Of a stretch of 64,000 bases of DNA, positions 54,749-64,000 are shown in pieces (the stretch's first letter is position 1; each line of letters begins with the position of its first letter). A program made the position numbers and the translations under genes. The DNA lies in the NCBI RefSeq assembly GCF_002967715.1, contig NZ_PUIA01000085.1, forward strand, positions 124,001 through 188,000, written 5' to 3'. Below the pieces are notes generated by a model. That model ran no database searches. It saw nothing but the letters and a program-made list of their open reading frames with translations, and had not been told where the DNA came from. This stretch comes from Blastopirellula marina. Lineage in GTDB: Bacteria; Planctomycetota; Planctomycetia; Pirellulales; Pirellulaceae.

Positions 54749-55503
54749 TCTCGACCGAGAACCTCTCGATTTCATACCACGGCCGCACGGTGTTGCGGGG
54801 AGTGACCATTGATGCGAAGCCTGGCCAAGTGTTAGCCCTGGTGGGACCCTCCGGTTGCGGTAAGAGCAGCCTGCTGACGGCACTGAACCAGATGACCGAG
54901 ATCATCCCCGGGGCGGGCGTTCAAGGAAAGATCGCGTTCGATGGCCGGCCGATCAATCAGGCATTCGCTTCTACGGCCCAACTGCGGCAGCACGTCGGGA
55001 TGATCTTTCAGAAGCCGAACCCATTTCCGATGTCGATTCGCCGGAATATCGAACTGGCTTTGCGGGAACATGGGGAGCGAAACCGGGAGATCCTGGCACA
55101 GATTACTGAGACAGTACTGAAGGACGTGGGTTTGTGGGACGAAGTATGCGATCGGCTGGACCACTCGGCGCTTGAGCTTTCCGGCGGACAGCAACAGCGG
55201 CTGTGCATTGCCAGGGCGTTGGCGTTGAAGCCGCAGGTAGTGCTGATGGACGAGCCGTGCAGCGCGCTCGATCCGATTTCGGCGGAACGTGTCGAGCAGT
55301 TGATTCAGTCGATGCGTGGGGACTACACGGTGATTATCGTCACGCACAACCTGGCCCAGGCCCGGCGGCTGGCCGACCAGGTGGCCGTTTTCTGGGTGCA
55401 GGATGGAGTTGGTCAGGTGATTGAACAGGGAGAAACCGAACAACTGTTCGCTCGCCCTGAAACCGAGATTGCCCGCGGTTATCTTTCCGGGCAACGTGGC
55501 TAA
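54745..55503 (+). CDS. pstB: Phosphate ABC transporter ATP-binding protein PstB
   Basis: 252 residues from ATG 54745, sharing ATGA with the pstA stop. ATPase motifs: Walker A GPSGCGKSS, Q-loop IFQKPNPFPMSI with the PstB-typical PNPFPMSI, signature LSGGQQQRLCIARAL, Walker B VVLMDEPCSALDPI and H-loop IVTHNLAQARRLAD. The family phosphate feature is complete. It powers import through PstCA. A 92-bp gap follows before the globin-coupled kinase gene, so the operon probably ends here. Confidence 0.93.
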   Translation: MISTENLSISYHGRTVLRGVTIDAKPGQVLALVGPSGCGKSSLLTALNQMTEIIPGAGVQGKIAFDGRPINQAFASTAQLRQHVGMIFQKPNPFPMSIRRNIELALREHGERNREILAQITETVLKDVGLWDEVCDRLDHSALELSGGQQQRLCIARALALKPQVVLMDEPCSALDPISAERVEQLIQSMRGDYTVIIVTHNLAQARRLADQVAVFWVQDGVGQVIEQGETEQLFARPETEIARGYLSGQRG

Positions 55504-55595
55504 TGTCGAATTGCGTGGCCTGCTAAGATAACAGGTGCTGAAAGCCACGCCGAAACTCGTTTTCCGACCTAGCCGAGCCACACAGATCAGCCACC

Positions 55596-57686
55596 ATGGA
55601 ATCTAGCCCACGTTTGCCTGCGTGTAGCGGGATGAACTTCGACCAGTACGTTGGACTTCGCTTCGAAGAGTTCAAGCGGTATATCGCCTGGACCTCGGAG
55701 GATGATGCCTGCTCCCCGTTGCTTTTGGAACTATTGCAGCCTCATTTCGATCGCATCGTCTCTGATTTTTATCAAGAGATCCTCAATCATCCCGCCGCGC
55801 TGCGGGTGATCACAGGGGGAGCGTCACAGATCGAACGGTTGAAGGTGAGCCTGCACGAGTGGCTGGCCGAGGCGTTGCTGGCCGAGCACAATGCCGACTA
55901 CCTGGAGAAGAAGTGGCGTATTGGCCGAAAGCATGTCGACATTGGTCTCGACCAGATTTATGTCAACGCGGCGTTTGCCCGCATTCGGGGGCAACTGGGA
56001 AGCGTGCTGGAGAATCTTGAAGATTTGCCCGCCGCGCAGCGGGAACTGCTTCAGCGGTCGCTCAATAAGCGATTAGACCTGGAGTTGGCGGTGGTGTCAG
56101 ACTCGTACTGCAAGGAGTATCAGTCTCGGCAGATTCCGGTCAATCATGCGCGGCTAGGGCAACAGAAGCGGCTGGCACTACTCAGCCGCGATGCGCTCGC
56201 CGGGGCCTCGCTCGACGTGCTATACGATCAGGCGATCGCCTATTTAACGGAATCGCTTCAGGCAGACTACTGCGAACTGCTGAAATACGATCCCGAGCGT
56301 AACACATTTATCTTGCGTTCCGCATCAGGCTGGCCCAAGCCATTGCTGGGCAAGTCACTAGATGATTTGGATGTCGGATCGTATTTCGACGTGATGCTAT
56401 CGAGCAAAGAGACGATCGAAGTCGACGATCATGATTTGCAGACCGAACTGGAATATCCTCCCCTGTTTCAGCAACACCGCATCGTCAGCAGCATTCAGGT
56501 CACGATTCGTAATGAAAATGAAATTTACGGCATCCTGGGGGTTCATTTTAAACAGCAGCGCCAGTTTCAGGCTTCTGACCATGACTTTCTGGTTTCGCTG
56601 GCCAATATTCTTTCCAACGCCATCCATCGCAAAGGGATCGAGAATCAGCAGCGACAAAGCGAGTATCAACTGCGGAGGCTGATCGACCGGTTGCCGGCCG
56701 GGGCGGTGTACGTGGTCAACAATATGCTGCAGGTCAACCAGGCAGTAGAAACGATGACCGGTTACTCGCGCGACGAGCTCAGTTCGCTCGATGCATGGAA
56801 GAAGATGCTGGTCGAACCGGAAGCGGACGAAGCGTCGACACGATCGCCCGAACCATCGATCGGGAAGATTCAGCAGTCAGAATTTCGCATCCAGCGTGCC
56901 GATCAAGAACTGCGCACGATCGCGAAGCTCAAATTCGAGTCGGCGATCGACGAGATATGGCTGCTGCACGATATCACCGATTCCGAAGACCAGCGGCGTC
57001 AACAGCTTCAGGCCGAACGGCTAGCGGCCATTGGTCAGATGATTACCGGTATCGCGCACGAAAGCCGGAACGCGCTGCAGCGGATTCAGGCCTGTACCGA
57101 GATGCTGGAATTGGAATTCACGCCTGATTCGCAGGAAATGAAACTGATTGGGCGATTGCAGCAAGCCCAGGACGACCTGCAATGGCTGTTTGACGAAGTC
57201 CGCAATTATGCGGCCCCAATTGCCCTCGAGACCCGCCAGATCGATCTGATTGCCATTTGCCGCAAGGCCTGGGAGCAGACCGAACCACTGAGAAGAGACC
57301 GCGATGCGGCGCTCGAAATCACGGGAGCAGAGGGTTTCACTCTTCAAGGAGACGAATTTCGCCTGATTCAGGTATTTCGCAATCTTTTAGACAATTCGCT
57401 GGCCGCATCGAGCGATCCGGTACGAATTCGCGCAGAAATTGAGATCCACGAGCCCGCGGGGGTGGTGATAACCCTCACAGATAACGGTCCTGGTTTCGAC
57501 GAAACGATCGCTCGGCGGATGCTCGACCCCTTTTTCACCACCAAAACCAAAGGATCTGGTTTAGGCATGGCAATTGCTTCGCGAATCGTTGAAGCCCACG
57601 GCGGCACCATCTCACCGGTCAGCCAGCCAGGTAGGGGGGCCAAGTTTATTGTTTCCTTGGCGGCGATCGGAAATCAGCCGCACTAG
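55596..57686 (+). CDS. Globin-coupled sensor histidine kinase (protoglobin-GAF-PAS-HisKA-HATPase)
   Basis: 696 residues, no signal or transmembrane segment, so cytoplasmic. Residues ~13-195 match the globin of the globin-coupled sensor/protoglobin group: RIVSDFYQEILNHPAALRVITGG, then YLEKKWRIGRKHVDIGLDQIYV, where His113 sits at the proximal heme ligand (F8). GAF at ~205-355; PAS-like ~365-455; HisKA with H488 in GIAHESRNALQRIQ; HATPase_c from ~520 with NLLDNSLAAS, DNGPGFDE and GSGLGMAI. The globin should bind O2, NO or CO; the kinase probably phosphorylates the receivers encoded 9 and 420 bp downstream. Start ATG 55596; Met13 is an alternative. Confidence 0.92.
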   Translation: MESSPRLPACSGMNFDQYVGLRFEEFKRYIAWTSEDDACSPLLLELLQPHFDRIVSDFYQEILNHPAALRVITGGASQIERLKVSLHEWLAEALLAEHNADYLEKKWRIGRKHVDIGLDQIYVNAAFARIRGQLGSVLENLEDLPAAQRELLQRSLNKRLDLELAVVSDSYCKEYQSRQIPVNHARLGQQKRLALLSRDALAGASLDVLYDQAIAYLTESLQADYCELLKYDPERNTFILRSASGWPKPLLGKSLDDLDVGSYFDVMLSSKETIEVDDHDLQTELEYPPLFQQHRIVSSIQVTIRNENEIYGILGVHFKQQRQFQASDHDFLVSLANILSNAIHRKGIENQQRQSEYQLRRLIDRLPAGAVYVVNNMLQVNQAVETMTGYSRDELSSLDAWKKMLVEPEADEASTRSPEPSIGKIQQSEFRIQRADQELRTIAKLKFESAIDEIWLLHDITDSEDQRRQQLQAERLAAIGQMITGIAHESRNALQRIQACTEMLELEFTPDSQEMKLIGRLQQAQDDLQWLFDEVRNYAAPIALETRQIDLIAICRKAWEQTEPLRRDRDAALEITGAEGFTLQGDEFRLIQVFRNLLDNSLAASSDPVRIRAEIEIHEPAGVVITLTDNGPGFDETIARRMLDPFFTTKTKGSGLGMAIASRIVEAHGGTISPVSQPGRGAKFIVSLAAIGNQPH

Positions 57687-57695
57687 AGGTACGCA

Positions 57696-58082
57696 GTGAG
57701 AATCATCGTAGCCGACGACGAACAAGATATGCGGGATTACTTTTCCAAGATCTTGCCCCACTTGGGGCACGAGGTCTTGGCAGTAGCCGCGGATGGAAAA
57801 ACGCTCGTCGAGTCGTGCCGAAAGTCCTCGCCTGACTTGATTATTACGGATATGATGATGCCGGAACTGAACGGCGATATCGCTTTGCAGGAAATCTGGC
57901 AACAACAGGCCGTTCCTGCGATCATCATATCGGCGTATCAGTGCCCCCAGTGGCTCGAAAATGGCACGGGAAACCCAGTGGTTCGTTATCTCAACAAGCC
58001 TATCAATCGCTCCCAGCTGCAAGCCGCTTTGCAAACGTTCGAGGATGGCCATTCCGATGGAGGTCATCCTGGCCCCAAGTAG
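57696..58082 (+). CDS. Single-domain response regulator
   Basis: 128 residues from GTG 57696, 9 bp after the kinase stop. CheY-like receiver: acidic pair DDE at 7-9, phosphoacceptor Asp52 in LIITDMMMPEL, and Lys in VVRYLNKPIN. The conserved Thr/Ser is in IIISAYQ. No output domain, so it may act as a phosphate sink or as a shuttle in a phosphorelay, feeding or competing with the NtrC-type receiver encoded next. The C-terminus ends in a short polar tail (EDGHSDGGHPGPK). Confidence 0.88.
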   Translation: MRIIVADDEQDMRDYFSKILPHLGHEVLAVAADGKTLVESCRKSSPDLIITDMMMPELNGDIALQEIWQQQAVPAIIISAYQCPQWLENGTGNPVVRYLNKPINRSQLQAALQTFEDGHSDGGHPGPK

Positions 58083-58106
58083 TTGAAACGGCGATTACCT
58101 GCATCC

Positions 58107-59459
58107 ATGACGGCACCACAACCGCAAGCCCCCCTCGACCTGCTCTTGGTCGATGACGATCCGTCCCTTCTGGAAGACATTCAGACCTACTTCACGCGGC
58201 TGAATTACCGGGTGAAGTCTGCAGTCAACGCGGCCGATGCGGTGGCCTTGATGAAGCAGCACGCATTCCAGGTGGCCGTGTTCGATATGCACTTGCCCGA
58301 TATGACCGGACTGGATCTCGTCAAGCAATCTAGCGAGGTAGATAGTGATTGCGAGATCATTATTCTGACCGGAGAAGGCTCGATTGAAACGGCCGTCGAG
58401 GCGATGAAACTTGGCACGATCGACTATCTGACGAAGCCGGTGCGGCTGAAGGAACTGGAAGCGGTCGTACGGCGCGCCGGAGAGACACACCTGCTGCGAA
58501 AACAGAACCAGCAGCTCAAGGGTTTGATTCGCCAGCAGCAATCGAAATCCTCGGAAATTGTCGGCCAGTGCGAACCAATGCAGGCCGTATTCCGCTTGAT
58601 CGAAAGGGTAGGTCCGACCGACCGCACGGTACTCATCCAAGGGGAAAGCGGCACCGGTAAAGAACTGGTTGCACAAGCGATTCATCGGGCCAGCAGCGTG
58701 TCGGAATTTCCGCTGATTACGGTCAACTGCGCGGCTCTGCCCGAGCAACTTCTCGAGAGCGAAATGTTTGGCCACGAGAAGGGTGCGTTTACCGGGGCAA
58801 CCAACGCCAAGCAGGGGCTATTTGAAGTTGCCGACGGAGGAACGCTATTCATCGACGAGATCGGCGAACTGGCGTTACCACTGCAAGCCAAGCTGCTGCG
58901 CGTGCTGGAAGATGGCTCGTTTCGCCGCGTCGGATCGATCCAGCAGCGGCGGGCCAACGTACGAATTATTGCCGCGACCAATCGCGATCTGGTCGAAGCC
59001 ATCCAGCGGGGAGAATTTCGCGAAGATCTTTACTATCGCTTGAATGTCATCACGATTTCGCTCCCGCCGCTACGCGATCGAGGCAAGGACCTGGAACTGC
59101 TGGTGCACAAGCTGGCCGGGCCCGAGTGGCAGTTGGAACCAGGCCTGATTGAGCGAATCGCGCGATACCGCTGGCCCGGCAATGTTCGGCAACTTCGTAA
59201 CGCGGTAGAACGCGCCAAGATCCTGGCCGATGGCCAACTGATCGAGCTATTGAACTTCCCAGATGAAGTCGTCGCGGCGGGCAGAAACCCGGTCTCGGAT
59301 GGGGCCAATTCGACGGACCTGGGGAACCTGACGCGGCAGCACATCGAGCAGGTTTATCACGACTACGAAGGCAACAAAACCAAGGCCGCCCAGGCCCTGG
59401 GAGTCAGCCGGCGAACGCTATATCGTTTACTCGAAAAGTACGATATTGACGATTCCTGA
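58107..59459 (+). CDS. NtrC-family sigma-54-dependent response regulator
   Basis: 450 residues from ATG 58107; a TTG at 58083, next to the preceding stop, is an alternative. Receiver ~10-125 with Asp60 in VAVFDMHLPDM and Lys110 in YLTKP. AAA+ domain ~150-380 with Walker A GESGTGKE (179-186), GAFTGA (226-231), which contacts sigma-54, and Walker B GGTLFIDEIGEL; arginine finger region RRVGSIQQRR. C-terminal Fis-type helix-turn-helix LTRQHIEQVYHDYEGNKTKAAQALGVSRRTLYRLLEKY. This activator should open sigma-54 promoters when phosphorylated, most simply by the adjacent globin-coupled kinase. Confidence 0.93.
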   Translation: MTAPQPQAPLDLLLVDDDPSLLEDIQTYFTRLNYRVKSAVNAADAVALMKQHAFQVAVFDMHLPDMTGLDLVKQSSEVDSDCEIIILTGEGSIETAVEAMKLGTIDYLTKPVRLKELEAVVRRAGETHLLRKQNQQLKGLIRQQQSKSSEIVGQCEPMQAVFRLIERVGPTDRTVLIQGESGTGKELVAQAIHRASSVSEFPLITVNCAALPEQLLESEMFGHEKGAFTGATNAKQGLFEVADGGTLFIDEIGELALPLQAKLLRVLEDGSFRRVGSIQQRRANVRIIAATNRDLVEAIQRGEFREDLYYRLNVITISLPPLRDRGKDLELLVHKLAGPEWQLEPGLIERIARYRWPGNVRQLRNAVERAKILADGQLIELLNFPDEVVAAGRNPVSDGANSTDLGNLTRQHIEQVYHDYEGNKTKAAQALGVSRRTLYRLLEKYDIDDS

Positions 59460-59470
59460 GGCGCGCCAAA

Positions 59471-59488
59471 TCGCACGCTATTGTGCGA
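59471..59488. promoter_or_regulatory. Inverted repeat upstream of the cbb3 promoter (candidate enhancer)
   Basis: TCGCAC-N6-GTGCGA, perfect 6-6-6. It lies ~285 bases upstream of the -24/-12 start point, within the reach of NtrC-type enhancers. The half-site GTGCGA recurs in the downstream 17-bp palindrome as TGCGACA and at ~59763 as GTGCGAC. Confidence 0.5.
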
Positions 59489-59713
59489 GACTGTCACGCC
59501 CTGCTCCCAGGAAATCAAGGCATCGTTTGCCGCTTCGGATTCCCTTCCCAAATATTTCTGTGGTTCGCCTGCGGGTTCCCGCTGACCGTGCTGCCGTAAG
59601 CGTCCTTTTCGATCTTCTTACCGGCATACTATGCCCGGTTCTCGGGGCTGTAGCGGCACTTGCGTCTTATTTCCTGCCATATGTAGCAGCATTCTCTCCC
59701 GGTTTTTCTCGTT

Positions 59714-59730
59714 TGCGACATTCTGTCGCA
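59714..59730. promoter_or_regulatory. 17-bp palindrome next to the sigma-54 promoter
   Basis: TGCGACA-TTC-TGTCGCA, perfect 7-3-7. Centre is about 40 bases upstream of the predicted start, closer than normal enhancer sites, so a repressor or co-regulator could also bind here. Confidence 0.6.
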
Positions 59731-59736
59731 CGACTC

Positions 59737-59752
59737 TGGCACACCGCTTGCC
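59737..59752 (+). promoter_or_regulatory. Sigma-54 (RpoN) -24/-12 promoter of ccoNOQPG
   Basis: TGGCAC-ACCGC-TTGC fits TGGCAC-N5-TTGC in all ten conserved positions. Transcription is predicted near 59763, ~47 bases before the ccoNO ATG. The preceding gene encodes an NtrC-family activator. Confidence 0.82.
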
Positions 59753-59809
59753 AAAGCGAGTGTGCGACGGGAATTCAAATTCACTAGCAATAGTTTTACG
59801 AGATAACTG

Positions 59810-62143
<2,334 letters not shown>

Positions 62144-62154
62144 GGATACCAAGC

Positions 62155-62325
62155 ATGATTCGCGAACTACTCAACAGTGTGGAGTACGGCTGGATTGCCT
62201 CGGCGGCGTTGGTGCTGTTCTTCGGCGTCTTCGTGGCAGTCACTATCCGTACGATGTTAACCGACAAAAAGACAACCGATTACCAGGCAGATATTCCTCT
62301 AAACGACGGCCAGCGGAGAAATTGA
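62155..62325 (+). CDS. ccoQ: Small CcoQ/FixQ-like subunit
   Basis: 56 residues, ATG 62155, 11 bp after the ccoNO stop. One transmembrane helix (about residues 13-32, GWIASAALVLFFGVFVAVTI), then a short polar, Lys/Asp-rich tail. Position between ccoNO and ccoP, size, and one helix near the N-terminus all match the CcoQ subunit that stabilises the cbb3 complex. Its stop TGA overlaps the ccoP ATG (TGATG), so translation is coupled. Sequence identity with known CcoQ is low, as is usual. Confidence 0.8.
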   Translation: MIRELLNSVEYGWIASAALVLFFGVFVAVTIRTMLTDKKTTDYQADIPLNDGQRRN

Positions 62326-63011
62326 TGAGCACGAATACGGAAACGAAGACCGCTGCTGACGATGGGGGCATTCCCAGCGATCCTCTCACCGATCACTCGT
62401 ACGACGGCATCCAGGAGTTCGACAACCCGATGCCTGGTTGGTGGAAGATGCTGTTTTTGCTGTCGATCCTGTACTCGATTGGCTACTGGGTCTACTACGA
62501 AAACGGGATCACTCCGAATCGCTCGATCATCGCGGCTTACGACCGCGCACTGGCAGCCAACTTGCAGCAGCAGTTCGCCGAAATTGGCGACTTGCAGCCC
62601 ACTCGAGAAATCATCTTGAAGTTCGCCGACGACCCCAAATGGCTGAAGGTCGGCGAGGTGGCCTTTCAAACGAACTGCACCAGTTGCCACGGTACCAAGG
62701 CCGAAGGACGCGTTGGTCCTAATTTGACCGACGAGAAATGGAAAAACGTCAAGAAGGTAGAAGATATCGCCAAGGTGATCAACCACGGAGCGGCCGGCAA
62801 TGCGATGCCTGCGTGGCAAAACAAATTGCACCCCAACGAAGTGGTTCTGTTGTCATCGTACCTGCTTTCGCTGAAGGGCTCGATCCCGTCAGGGGCAGGC
62901 ATGAAATCGATCCCAGGCGAGATCCACGAGATTTCCGACCTAACGGCTGCCCCCGCGACCGAAGAGGCCCCAGCCGATACCACCACCAAACCGGCAGAAG
63001 CAAATGAGTGA
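62325..63011 (+). CDS. ccoP: cbb3 oxidase cytochrome c subunit CcoP, monoheme form
   Basis: 228 residues from ATG 62325. YDGIQEFDNPMPGWWKMLFLLSILYSIGYWVYY is the CcoP N-terminal motif with its membrane anchor. A single heme motif CTSCH follows at ~124-128 in a Cyt_c domain, with AGNAMPAWQ as Met ligand. CcoP usually has two heme domains; here only one, so the electron path may be shorter. The C-terminus is a Thr/Ala/Pro/Glu-rich tail. Overlaps ccoG by 8 bp. Confidence 0.9.
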   Translation: MSTNTETKTAADDGGIPSDPLTDHSYDGIQEFDNPMPGWWKMLFLLSILYSIGYWVYYENGITPNRSIIAAYDRALAANLQQQFAEIGDLQPTREIILKFADDPKWLKVGEVAFQTNCTSCHGTKAEGRVGPNLTDEKWKNVKKVEDIAKVINHGAAGNAMPAWQNKLHPNEVVLLSSYLLSLKGSIPSGAGMKSIPGEIHEISDLTAAPATEEAPADTTTKPAEANE

Positions 63012-64000
63012 CGAGTTTTTAACTCCCGATGAGCATGTACTTTCGACGTTAGAATCGGACGGTTCGCGGCGGTGGCTCTTTCCGCGCTTATCGCGCGGTC
63101 ACTACTGGTATCTTCGCCGCATTGTGGGTTTCGCGCTGATCGCGATCTTTGTAGGCTTGCCTCACCTTTACATCAATGGCAAACCGAGCATCCTGCTCGA
63201 TATCACCCAGCGCGAGTTCACGATCTTCGGCTATACCTTTTTGCCGACCGATACGTTGCTGCTGGCGTTGTTGATGATTGGCATCTTCTTGACCATCTTT
63301 CTGCTGACGGCACTGCTGGGGCGAGTCTGGTGTGGGTGGGCTTGTCCGCAGACGGTTTATCTCGAATTCGTTTATCGCCCTATCGAACGATTCTTCCTCG
63401 GCACCAGTGGGCGTGGTGGTGTCCCCAACAGCAAGGTGCCTGGGTATCGCCGCGCGGCTTTGTACGGGGTGTATCTCCTCCTCTCGATGGGGCTGGCCCA
63501 TACGTTCCTGGCGTACTTTGTGGGGGTCGAACGACTGAGCCAATGGGTTCGACAGTCCCCTTTCGAGCACCCCGGCCCGTTCCTGGTGATGGCCCTGACC
63601 ACCGGGCTGATGATGTTCGACTTTGTCTTTTTCCGCGAACAGCTTTGCCTGATTGCCTGTCCTTACGGTCGCTTTCAATCGGTTCTGCTCGACCGCAACT
63701 CGCTGATCGTGGCCTACGATACGATCCGCGGTGAGCCACGCGGCAAGCGAAAACACGAACTGCCGATCATCTCGGAACAACAAGGAGACTGCATCGATTG
63801 TGGTTTGTGCGTGCGAACCTGTCCGACCGGCATCGACATCCGCGACGGCCTGCAGATGGAATGTGTTCACTGCACGCAGTGTATCGATGCCTGCGACGAA
63901 ATCATGACCAAGATCGATCGCCCCACAGGGCTGATCCGCTATTCCAGCCAGGAAGCGATCGAAGGGGGAAAGCAAAAGTTCCTGCGTCCCCGCGTGATCG
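63004..64000 (+). CDS. ccoG: CcoG (FixG/RdxA) iron-sulfur protein, 3' partial
   Basis: 332 residues visible from ATG 63004; the frame is open to the right edge. Membrane segments at ~38-58, ~85-105, ~155-175 and ~195-215. WCGWACPQTVYLEFVYRPIE is the family signature, and CLIACPYGRFQSVL the next. A ferredoxin domain has CIDCGLCVRTCPTGIDIRDGLQMECVHCTQCIDAC, two [4Fe-4S] sites. CcoG supports cbb3 assembly, probably by reducing copper. The remainder of the C-terminal domain, and any ccoH/ccoI genes, lie beyond the window. Confidence 0.92.
   Translation, partial: MSDEFLTPDEHVLSTLESDGSRRWLFPRLSRGHYWYLRRIVGFALIAIFVGLPHLYINGKPSILLDITQREFTIFGYTFLPTDTLLLALLMIGIFLTIFLLTALLGRVWCGWACPQTVYLEFVYRPIERFFLGTSGRGGVPNSKVPGYRRAALYGVYLLLSMGLAHTFLAYFVGVERLSQWVRQSPFEHPGPFLVMALTTGLMMFDFVFFREQLCLIACPYGRFQSVLLDRNSLIVAYDTIRGEPRGKRKHELPIISEQQGDCIDCGLCVRTCPTGIDIRDGLQMECVHCTQCIDACDEIMTKIDRPTGLIRYSSQEAIEGGKQKFLRPRVI

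Larger units (their letters stand above)
59460..59809. other. cbb3 promoter region
   Basis: 350 bases between the activator and ccoNO. Holds an exact sigma-54 element and two palindromes (listed separately). TTGAT-N4-ATCAA, the FNR/FixK box usual at ccoN promoters, is not present on either strand. Confidence 0.7.

Noticed and set aside
59446-59787. 113-codon frame over the cbb3 promoter
   Set aside because: No ribosome binding site, no motif, and it spans the sigma-54 element and palindromes.
59460-59809. FNR/FixK box upstream of ccoNO
   Set aside because: No TTGAT-N4-ATCAA or near match was found by reading both strands.

Overview
The window reads as chromosome of a planctomycete, most like the Pirellulaceae (Blastopirellula/Bremerella/Rhodopirellula type). 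The support is family content: two DUF1592-DUF1552 gene pairs with planctomycete cytochrome c domains, a PVC-type heme-binding CxxCH protein, secreted PQQ, WD40 and beta-helix proteins, a FEHVEHRRMLAG surface-protein leader, and a Ser/Thr kinase joined to a beta-helix domain. No rRNA, tRNA, CRISPR array, insertion sequence or phage gene was recognised. Start codons were chosen by signal peptide, ribosome binding site and overlap with neighbours, so several CDS are shorter than the longest open frame.

Layout. 1-3.3 kb: 3' part of a large secreted multidomain cytochrome. 3.4-5.4 kb: NAD-kinase-like and SPFH genes in one unit. 5.5-9.0 kb: secreted GH32 fructan hydrolase and a TAT-exported Gfo/Idh/MocA oxidoreductase. 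9.3-14.3 kb: first DUF1592-DUF1552 pair plus a secreted unknown. 14.4-18.1 kb: esterase, beta-helix protein, metallophosphoesterase. 18.2-25.9 kb: a sulfide/persulfide operon (ArsR regulator, TauE/SafE exporter, CstB-like persulfide dioxygenase-rhodanese, DUF1641 protein, type II SQR, secreted DsrE-like protein, CoA-disulfide-reductase-like protein with rhodanese) behind a promoter with a perfect operator. 25.9-35.9 kb: four minus-strand genes for exported proteins, two of them ~1300-residue paralogues with CsgG-like N-termini, WD40 propellers and SHD1-like C-termini, around a CsgG-like protein. 36-41 kb: glycosyltransferase-methyltransferase fusion, GT4 glycosyltransferase, kinase-beta-helix protein. 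41-43 kb: XRE-SnoaL regulator and a shortened surface protein. 43.5-49 kb: second DUF1592-DUF1552 pair and a PQQ-propeller protein. 49-50.5 kb: repeat-rich stretch and an unknown gene carrying a repeat in its coding sequence. 50.8-55.5 kb: ArsR regulator, secreted tandem rhodanese and pstSCAB. 55.6-59.5 kb: globin-coupled histidine kinase, single-domain receiver, NtrC-type sigma-54 activator. 59.8-64 kb: cbb3 oxidase cluster ccoNO-ccoQ-ccoP-ccoG, open at the right edge.

How the parts fit. The most attractive unit is the right end: a heme-globin sensor kinase, a lone receiver and a sigma-54 activator directly precede a cbb3 oxidase operon whose upstream region holds an exact -24/-12 element and no FNR-type box. 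This suggests that a microaerobic oxidase is controlled by a globin-based two-component system working through sigma-54. The sulfide operon combines oxidation of sulfide (SQR), of persulfide (dioxygenase), sulfur transfer (rhodaneses) and export (TauE) under a regulator that probably represses itself. The CsgG/WD40/SHD1 cluster is the best candidate for an undescribed system, probably in the cell envelope.
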